Of a stretch of 64,000 bases of DNA, positions 56,034 through 64,000 are shown one piece after another. A program made the position numbers and the translations under genes. The DNA is from Crotalaria pallida (taxonomy: Eukaryota > Streptophyta > Magnoliopsida > Fabales > Fabaceae). Numbering within the stretch: the stretch's first letter is position 1; every line of letters begins with the position of its first letter. The notes under the pieces are model-generated. The model had not been told where the DNA came from, made no database searches, and saw only the letters and a list, made by a program, of their open reading frames with translations. Where the stretch lies: contig CM075654.1 in assembly GCA_037953625.1 (NCBI GenBank), forward strand, positions 21,383,501 through 21,447,500, given 5' to 3'.

Positions 56034-57854
56034 ATGGCTACTAACAATCCCTTTGGAGGTGAAGGCTCTTCAATAAACAGACCACTACTATTCAATGGTG
56101 AGGGTTATGCTTACTGGAAAGCTCGAATGAAAATTTTCATTGAAGCCATAGATATGGAAATTTGGAAATCTATTGAAAATGGGCCATTTGTCCCTAAGAG
56201 AAAAATTAATGATGAAGTTGTAGAAATCCCATGGGAAAGCTGGGATGATGATGATAAAAGGAAAGTCTCCTTTGATTTAAAAGCCAAAAACATCATCACA
56301 TCATCTTTGTCCTATGATGAATTCTTTAGAGTGTCAAGTTGAAAATCCGCAAAAGAAATGTGGGATATTCTTCAACTTACACATGAAGGGACAAGTGAAG
56401 TCAGACGAGCAAGGCTAAATACTCTTATGCATGAATATGAGTTATTCCGGATGCTGCCAAATGAGAACATAAGTGATTTGCAGAAACAGTTTACTCATAT
56501 TATAAACCATCTTAATTCTCTCGGTAAAACATTTCAAAATGCCGAGATAACTAACAAAGTGCTTAGATGTCTTAGCAGAGAATGGCAGCCGAAGGTCACT
56601 GCCATCATGGAAGCGAAGGACTTGGACATAATGAGCATAGCCACTTTGTTCGGCAAGTTGCAAGAGCATGAGATGGAGCTCGGCAGACTGACCATGCATG
56701 AAGAATCTGATAAGAAGAAGAAGAAGGGAATTTCCCTCGAAGCTGCTATAAAGGCAACCAAAGAATCCTCTGAAGATGATTCCAGCTCGGACATAGATGA
56801 GGAAGACTTTGGTCTCATGGTCAGGAAGTTCAGAAAATTTTTCAAAGGCAAAAAGAACTTCATAAACAGAGCAAGATATACCAAAAGCACTCACCACAAA
56901 GGCTCAAGTTCAAAAGACCGTGTTAGATGCCATGAATGTGGTGAAGCGGGTCACATTAGAACTTACTTCCCAAGATTACAAAAGCAAGGTGGTGAAGAAA
57001 TGAAGAAGAATAAAGACCATAAAAAGAAGAGAGCTTACATAGTATGGGATGCACCCAACAACAATACCAGCTCAAGCTCCAGTTCAGGCGATGAAGAAGA
57101 AAAAGCAATTATGTGCTTGATGGGAAGGGAAACTGTGTTTAGAAGCCCGAGCCAAACTAGTCCCGAGCAAGAATCGTGCTCGAACTGTGAAAAGGAAGTA
57201 TCGAGCCCAACTCTCAGAATTGATGAACAAGACCTTCCTGTATATGACTCTTGCTCGGAGTGTGAAGATGAGGAAGCTTGTTCGAGTCTCAGATATGCCA
57301 ATCAAGAAGACTCATCGAGCTCGGCATTTGGCGCAACTAAGCAAAGATCAAGTTTCAAATGCTTAATGGGCAAACACAGCGAGGAAACCTCAGCTAGCCG
57401 AACTGAGGTAACCTCTAAATCTGATTCTGACTCTGAATCTGAATTTAATGACACTGATGAATTGTATTCTGCTTATCTTGAAATGCAAACCGAATTCAAG
57501 AAGCTTGCTAAAAATTTCATTAAATTAAAACAGAATCTCTCAAATTATAAAGAGCAAGTTCTTGAGTTGGAAAATTCAATTGAAATTCTGAAAAGCAGAA
57601 ACAAGTCATTGGAAAACACTATCACTCAACTGAAAAATGAAAATCTTGACTGCTGCACTAAATATGAAAAAGAAATTTCTGAACTTCAATTTAAAAGTGA
57701 AATTGTCAACAAGGGTTTGTTTGATAGGCTTCTAGCCAAACAAAGAAACTACTCGAACAAATCTGGGCTAGGCTACACACATAACAAAAAGAAAGTAGTA
57801 AGGAAACTCGGCTATGTCTCAAACTTTAAAAACTCGAAAAAGCCGAGCTGCTCC
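56034..57854 (+). pseudogene. Ty1/copia Gag (Sirevirus-like), interrupted
   Basis: This is a nucleocapsid polyprotein. ATG 56034 starts MATNNPFGGEGSSINRPLLF, then NGEGYAYWKARMKIFIEAID, a typical copia gag N-terminus. A TGA at 56340-56342 follows RVSS, and the same frame continues with KSAKEMWDILQLTHEGTSEV. Further on are the UBN2-type domain, a knuckle CHECGEAGHIRTYF in which the last Cys of CCHC is Tyr, an acidic/Ser-rich region, and a long coiled coil (about residues 480-570). At 57855 a gypsy LTR splits the gene at ...KKPSCS. The nonsense codon and the lost zinc ligand indicate that this copy was already failing. Confidence 0.88.
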
Positions 57855-60800
57855 TGTAACACCCCGTAAATTCCTCATATTAAATTAAAACATTAAAGAA
57901 TTTATTTTTAGAAAAGTGTTTTGAAAGAGTGTTTTCCTAAATGATTTTTCTTAAATTCACGTTTTCAAGATAATTGAATGATTTTTTTTAGAGAAATGAT
58001 TTTCTAAATAATGTCCAAAGTTTAGAAATTGAATTTTTGAAAAAGTTTATATGCTTGATATTTTTATAAAAATGTTTGTGATTTATTTTGTAATTGTGTG
58101 TATATACGGTTTGGGTATGCAAAGGTATGCTTAGGATCATATAAGAATTTAATTATTGAAAAAGAATATGATGCGTGAATATATATATATATGTACGATA
58201 CGTGTATATGTTTAGGATAATGGGAGGATTAAATAAATGTGTATGATGCATGAATGCATGTATTGTATGTGCCTTACGTGTATGAGTATATATGAGTGTG
58301 TTAAAGTGTATGCATGAATGTATGATAAACATGAAAAGAAAATTGTGTATGAATGAGTGTGTGCATGTATATATATGGTTCAGCCATAGGAGGTATAGAA
58401 GACCAAGTAGAAGTGAATTCCGTAATAGTTAAGAAAATGAATTTGAATAGAAAGTGGGAGGTGTGAGTCATGATACTAGGGAGAGACTAGGAGAGATGAG
58501 TCATGAACCTAGGGAGGACTTTCTTTCCTCCATGTCTCCCACGACATGACCCAAGCCATGCAACAATTGAACTAGTCCAAATTGCCCCTCCTTCCACACC
58601 ATGAACCGAGGTTAGAAAAGGGAATTCCCACACCCTTGCAATTGTACTTAAACCGTGGGTGTGTGTGTTGGCCTTGGTTCCCATCTCATTTCTTCCATCC
58701 CTTTTCTTTCTCAAACACAATTTCCCTCAAGAGCACCATCAAGCTCTTGAAGTCTTAGAGAAAGAGAGAGTGAGGTCGTGAGAGGAGAATAGAGGAAGAA
58801 GAGTGAAAAACTCAAAAGCCTTAACCAAATCCTTTGTTTTCTTCCTTCTACACACATCTTTCTTCAAAGATCAAGGAGAAAACCTCATTAACCCTAGAAG
58901 AAGAAGAGAGGCCGTAGCCAACCAAGAGGAGAAGGAGAGGAGACTTGAAGATCTAAGTTAGGAAATTAAGGTAGATAGAGTTTTAATTAAGTGATTTTGT
59001 GTTGTAAAAGACTTTATAATGGACTTTGTTTAATTTTGTGATGCATGCATTTATTTTTGAATGATCTTGAGGTTTGAAGGTCATGCATGTTATTTTTATG
59101 CTTTGATCTTTAATGTTGATGTGAAAAAGCTTTGATCTCTAACTTGTAAAATTGTTTTCATCACAGTTTGTTAAGGATTTCTATTTAAGCTATGTTTTTG
59201 TGTTGATCTTGTTTTGCATGTCTCGATCTAGGATTGATCTTTGAGAAAATGTGAACTTTGAATTTGTATGATTATTTGGTGCAAAATCTCAATTTTCTTG
59301 GATGCAAGTGTGTAATTTCTCATGATCTTGGAGCTTAAGTACTTTGCATGTTATTTTTGTGGTTAGATCTTGAATATTGGTGCTTGGATGCTTTAATTTT
59401 AACTTGCTCTTCACGGTTTTGTCTACGTTTTGTGTCTAAGTTCATGTTCTTGCTTTGATCTTGTCTTGCATGTCATGCTCTATGACCAACCTTTGAAAAA
59501 CCTGAAGTTTGAGTTTGCATGTTCATTTTTAAGTCTTGATTTCTCATATGTAAGCCACGGTTTTCAAAAGGAACTAAACCTAACAAGCTTTAAAAATGAA
59601 TTTTTATATAAAAAGAGTTTGAATCAAGATTTTTGTGATAATGATGATGATTCGGTTGATGTTTGGAAAAATGAAGCGATGCTTTTGAATCTTGCATGTC
59701 ATTATTCGGTCAAGACTAGGAGAATAGGAAATCATGTTTTTCTTACATGCATGTTGAAATTTGTCTCACCTAGAGACTTGTAAGTTCATGCATGTGTTTT
59801 CTAAAAGGATGAAGACCTTGACATGATTCTTGATGTTATTGTGTTAAGAAATTAAAATTTTGTTTGCTGAAATTGTTGTGCAAGTCACGGTTTTCATGAA
59901 GAAAATCAGAAAATAAGACTTTTAAAAAAAATGATATTTGCCTTTATCCATGACCTATGTGCATGCATGATGAATATTTGAAAAGTAGGCCTTGCTATGC
60001 CATGATAACATTCGGCCTATATGTGTTAGCTAGCCAAGGATCCCTTTTTCCAATGAAATAACTTGAAAGAAATGGATGAATTGAATTAATTGAGTATTGT
60101 GTTTGGATGAATATGCATGTGTGTGTGATTTTGTGTATTCGGCTAAGACTCAAAGAAAATGGAATTCGAATGCCTAAAACAAATAAATTGATTCATATGA
60201 TTTAAATTATGATGTTTGATTTATTTTCTTTGATTCCATTCGGTTGTGTAGCTTAAATAGATTTAGGGAATTTAATCGTGTAAATAAAATGTGCATGAGT
60301 GTTTTATGAAAGTGAATCGTGTGTGAAGGCATACTTGTTTGATGCTGATTGTTTAAGTGCTTCTAATAATTTAATAGAGTGGTGTTCATTGTTGTAGGTG
60401 GAGTGGCTTGTTTAGAATTATATTGTTGTTGTATGTTAGTGTATGAACGGTTTTGAAATAAATTGGCTTTTAAGAAAATTGATTTAATTTACTTGATATT
60501 TTTAAATTATGTTTGTGGCTGTCCAAAATTGTTTTATAGTGAAAACATGAATTTTCAAAGTGTTAAATTTTAAGTTAAGAAGTTATTTAAAGAAAAGGAT
60601 ATTTTTATAATATTTTCGGAGTTTTAATAAAGTGATTTTGTAAAACTATATTTGATGTCCTGAATTACTTGGACGTGCTTTTATGTTTAAAAATGTTTTC
60701 ATATGATCTAAAAACCATAGTTGGTTTTGATTATATTTTCAAAGTTTTCCAACAAAGAAAGGACAAGTATTAATCTAAGGCAAGATTTTTCTCAAATGAG

Positions 60801-61384
60801 TTAATAACGTAAAGTGTTTCATTTAATATGAGGAATGATAAAGGAAAAAGGTTGGGGCAGATGGCAGCACAAGGATTCGAGAAGAGCACACATTCAATAG
60901 CTGGACCCCAGGTGAGAGAGAAGCCTTCCTAAGACACCGTGGTAGCTACGTGATTTATTAGGACGTTCTGTATCATCTCAAAGATCGGAACTACGTGGTT
61001 GGCGTCAGTAGTATAAGCGGCAATTGTTTGCTTTGTGTGGCCACTTATACGAAGGTGACAAAGACCACAATTCTATTGTGTGATGTTGTGTGTCGCTAGC
61101 ATGCTTCTTTATTTATTTATGCAATTATGTTTGATAATGCTTATTGATTATGATGAGTAAATGGTTGAGGAATGTTTGAATAAGAAAAATGGAAATGAAA
61201 AGAAATAGTTGAGGAAGTGAGGAAATTGAAAGTGATGAAATAATAAGAAAAGAATATTGTTAAATGGGAAGAGATTTAGTGAAAGATAGATAAGAGTTGT
61301 CTAGAAAGGAAAGTGAAAGTAAGAACGAGAACGAGCCAAAGCTGGGGAGAGTGATGTGGATTGTGGATTGAGAAGTGAATTGAG

Positions 61385-61510
61385 TGGAGCTGGGCTCCTT
61401 TGTTTTTCGGTTTTAGTCTGGGACTAGTGTTGAGTTGAGCTTGCTCCTCCATTAGCGCTCAGCATGGTTTTAGTCTAGGAACTGGTGTCGAGTTGAGCTT
61501 GCTCCTCCAC
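61385..61510 (+). repeat. Tandem duplication in LTR (two units)
   Basis: Two units of about 65-70 bases, each with GGTTTTAGTCTGGGACT-like and GAGTTGAGCTTGCTCCTCC words followed by TAGCGCTCA. Confidence 0.75.
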
Positions 61511-62883
61511 TAGCGCTCAACAAAAATGTGTTTTTGAAAAAGGAATTTTCGAAAAGATTGGTGAAAAGAAATTTTTATAAAGAGTTGGGAAAAGAAATAT
61601 TTTGAAAAAGGTTGATGAAACCAATTTTTGAAAAGGTTTTGGAGAAAAGATTTTTGAAGAAGCTTGTGAAACAATATTTTGGGCAAGTTTTACGAAATGA
61701 TTTCTTTGAGAAAAGTTTGTGAAAATAATGCTTTTGTGAAAGTTGGTGACAACAGATTTTTGGAAATCTTTTGGAAAAACAGTATTTTTAGAAAGTTGGG
61801 AAAGAAGGTTTTTAGAAAGTTGTGAAAGTATAGATTTTAAAGGATGGTAAAAAGGAAGATTTGAGAGATGATGATGTGATTGGAGAGAAAGTTTGTAACG
61901 AGATACGAATCCGTTGATGTGATCCCAGCTCTGTGCTATGTGAGAGTGAATGAGAAAGGTTGTGCAAAGTTAGTGGTCGGGACTCACTGAAGGGATGTAC
62001 GAAGGGCGAGCCGACTATTAGGTTAATTAAATAGATAAAAGACTTTTAAAGACATTAACAGCGAACGCGGTGAGTTATGAGAGTTAACCCGAAGTAGTGG
62101 AGAGGAAGGAACGATAAGTATCTGCGGATACTTAGGACGAGATTGCATTAGGGGAGGACGATGACGGTGAAACGTCAAGAAGTCTAGAGTATTGTTGTAG
62201 GCAGAACGAACTCCATAAGTGGTGCACTAACGTGGTGGGGACTGGGTCTAATACCGTGGTAAGTTCTGCGCGCGCACTATAACAATACTGTCGCCCCCTA
62301 GATTGCAAATCGAGAACAGTGAGAGGGACTGGAGTGGGGCATCTTGTTTGCCACTGCGAGGCAGTGTGCCATGATTATTGTGAATTGATATTGTTGAGGC
62401 TGAGCCTCCTGGTCTGGGACCATTATGTGTTTTGACAGCTGTCGTGCCCGCACGGTAAAGGTCTTGTACTCCTGTTTGCTTCCGACTAGGTGGTTGGTTG
62501 GCCGAGGAGATGTAGACTGAAAACGTGAGTGCTAACTACGAAGGAAAACGCGTACCTCGATGATTCTTTAACTCCCCTGATCATCGATGGTTATAACTCA
62601 ATAAAACACTATAAGAAAAGATTTATACCTATATACGAGTGTGAGAGTTGAGAAGTGTGACGGATGAGAAAGAGATTGAGAATGGAAATGTGGAAATGAA
62701 ATTAAGTCCCATGAGTGGGAGGAGAATCGAAAAGTGAAGGAATAAGAAGGAAATAATAATAAAGAATGTGAAGAAGATGAAATAAGGAGGATGGTTGATA
62801 ATAATAAAGATAATATGCTTGTATGTTGTTTTGCATGTGTGGTGTGTTGTTTGTGTGTGTCCTATTATCTTGCTTACCGTAAT

Positions 62884-63343
62884 TCCACATCGTCGACGCT
62901 ACGCGTCCGGATCGCTTACTCTCTCCTGTTCGTTGGTACATCGGTGTCGCTGGTTTCCCAACGGGCAGATGGATCGTCGTTTGGAGATCGTTACCTGGTC
63001 TCATGAAGGACAAGGATGGAAGGCCACACGTCATGGATGGGTTTGGACGGGACGTACTCAGTTAGCGATTGAGGTTCCGGAGCATAAGTTGAGCGGAACT
63101 ACAGCAAGCCCATGTTTGGGAAGTATGTCCTACGTGCAGTATAGTCCACAATCGTAGCCTCGAAGTCAAGGGAAAGATAATTCAGTGAAGCTATTCGGAG
63201 TAGAGCTTAAGCCGATTCTTGAAGAAAAGCCAAAGGATGCAGTCGCATCATCTTCCAGTACAAAGGCACCCGCAAGGAAGAAGAAGAAGCTGGACCCAGT
63301 CGTCTTTGACAGGAGGAAAGAGCCCGTAATAGAATTAGAATAA
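62884..63343 (+). pseudogene. Coding remnant inside the gypsy LTR, Lys-rich C-terminus
   Basis: One frame is open from before 62884 to a stop at 63155-63157 (TGRTQLAIEVPEHKLSG... VQYSPQS). It resumes in the same frame with KDNSVKLFGVELKPILEEKP, an ASSSSTKAPARKKKKLDP patch that looks like a nuclear localisation signal, and FDRRKEPVIELE, stop at 63341-63343. The true start is unknown. Its position, about 400 bases before the LTR end, is the same as that of the coding remnants in other gypsy LTRs here, but I see no clear sequence similarity to them. Confidence 0.4.
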
Positions 63344-63748
63344 GTGAGTGTTTGTTTGTATTCCCGGATTACCTAAGTGATGGACTGTTACTGTACCTTA
63401 ATCATTTTGAAGTATGCCCGACTTTTAAGAAATGTGTGAACTCTCTTTTATGAAGTATGTTTAAAAAAATATTCCTTGAGGAACTGGATGGAGTTGCTTA
63501 AGCGGAACTAAACCGTTTTCTTAATAAGATGTTTTCGAAAAGTAAAGTGGATGAGTTTGGTTCCAAGTAACAACTCGGTTTTCGAAAGAGAAGGTTGAAG
63601 GATACTAATACCTTTTCATTTCTGTTTTCAAGTCCTTCAATCATGTTTTCAAAAAAAAAAAAAATTCCCAAAAATTTGGCTTCACTTTTGCAATATTAAT
63701 GAATAAAAGTCAATCGTTTTGGTTTTCGAAAATCGGGCTGTTACAAAA

Positions 63749-63760
63749 TGGTATCAGAGC
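63749..63760 (+). other. Primer-binding site of the last gypsy element
   Basis: TGGTATCAGAGC, three bases after the LTR end at 63745; a perfect initiator-methionine tRNA type site. Confidence 0.9.
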
Positions 63761-64000
63761 TTATGGTAATCCTTTGTAGCCTTAAGCATGGGCTTCATGC
63801 TTTGTTTGTGCGACTCTATGTGTTTGTTAGTATCTGAGTAGGAATAGGAGGACGAGCTTTTGTCCCTTAGGACATGAGACTAGTTTGTAGCTTAGCAACG
63901 ATCGTGTTAGTTTAAGAAACCTTCGGCTCTATAAGAGTAGATCATGAATAGATCCTGAGGTTAAGACCCTATACCTCTGACGTATCATTAGTAATTGTTA
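63761..64000 (+). other. Leader of the last gypsy element (to window end)
   Basis: Untranslated leader between PBS and the expected gag. No gene is seen before the window ends. Confidence 0.6.

Larger units (their letters stand above)
42185..57854 (+). mobile_element. Sirevirus-like copia element, 5' part, with nested insertions
   Basis: A plus-strand element: 5' LTR from about 42185 (TGTAGAATC) to 55964 (GGTTTCCAACA), with a 12.1 kb chromovirus inside; PBS; and gag from 56034. A second gypsy LTR interrupts gag at 57855, and the remainder lies beyond the window. Without the chromovirus the LTR is about 1.7 kb, similar to the LTR at 1286-2972. The left end is inferred from the LTR start resembling TGTAGAGTTATGATG at 39947. 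Confidence 0.7.
57855..63745 (+). repeat. 5' LTR of a plus-strand Ty3/gypsy element
   Basis: It starts TGTAACACCCCGTAAATT and ends TCGGGCTGTTACA, followed by a PBS. At 5.9 kb it is very long. I see no clear nested element, although 59000-60400 is AT-rich with several CTTGATCTTG/GCATGT-type repeats. 61380-61505 contains a duplicated AGTTGAGCTTGCTCCTCC block of about 70 bases. 61530-61860 is a decayed array of TTTTGAAAAAGGTTG-like words. The rest of the element lies beyond the window. Confidence 0.85.

Noticed and set aside
59430..59783. 117-codon plus-strand frame in the long LTR
   Set aside because: Composition follows the AT-rich repeat words around it, with no motif and no splice context.
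55965..63760. tRNA genes suggested by TGGTATCAGAGC-type words
   Set aside because: These are primer-binding sites next to LTR ends. No cloverleaf can be formed around them.

Overview
This window is nuclear DNA from a flowering plant, very probably a eudicot with a large, repeat-rich genome. The evidence is plant-type LTR retrotransposons (Ty3/gypsy Tekay-like chromovirus and Sirevirus-like Ty1/copia), an L1-type LINE, CACTA transposons, and captured fragments of plant genes (RPS19, a ZTP29-type ZIP transporter, a SULTR sulfate transporter and NAD malate dehydrogenase). I could not fix the species. No bacterial, organellar or CRISPR-type system is present.

Almost everything is transposable element, nested up to four deep. 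From 1 to 7300 lies the downstream part of a long Ty3/gypsy LTR split by an internally deleted Sirevirus-like copia element (1286-6335, target duplication GCAGT). From 7301 to 9795 is a decayed, 5'-truncated LINE on the minus strand. From 9796 to about 12340 is another gypsy LTR. The only host genes I can support are two copies of a single-finger C2H2 zinc-finger gene in a duplicated segment of about 2.3 kb (copy A at 13402-14226, intact; copy B at 36668-37501, with a stop codon inside the finger).

Between the two zinc-finger copies sits a CACTA transposon (15540-33916, TSD TGA). It carries minus-strand pieces of a sulfate transporter and a malate dehydrogenase. A gag-only LTR retrotransposon (16112-28748, TSD AATTC) has inserted into it. 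A second CACTA element (17220-21073, TSD CAT) has inserted into the 5' LTR of that retrotransposon and carries pieces of RPS19 and a ZIP zinc transporter. The undamaged 3' LTR shows the empty site, so insertion order and ends are read directly.

From 37982 onward there is a minus-strand gypsy LTR split by a second Sirevirus-like fragment (38439 to about 41345, with an env-like ORF). Then comes a third Sirevirus-like element (starting about 42185, gag at 56034-57854). A complete 12.1 kb Tekay-type chromovirus lies in its 5' LTR (42790-54870, minus strand, TSD TCCAA; gag, protease, RT, RNase H, integrase and chromodomain, all decayed). A further 5.9 kb gypsy LTR (57855-63745) interrupts its gag.

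The main signals beyond routine annotation are: gene-capturing CACTA elements nested inside one another through a gag-only retrotransposon; a conserved spliced-exon layout inside two long gypsy LTR families; a conserved protein-coding remnant inside the LTRs of two other gypsy families; palindromic TTAATCGATTAA-type arrays next to the TATA boxes of Sirevirus-like LTRs and of one internal ORF; and a nonsense codon between the two zinc-binding cysteines of the duplicated zinc-finger gene.
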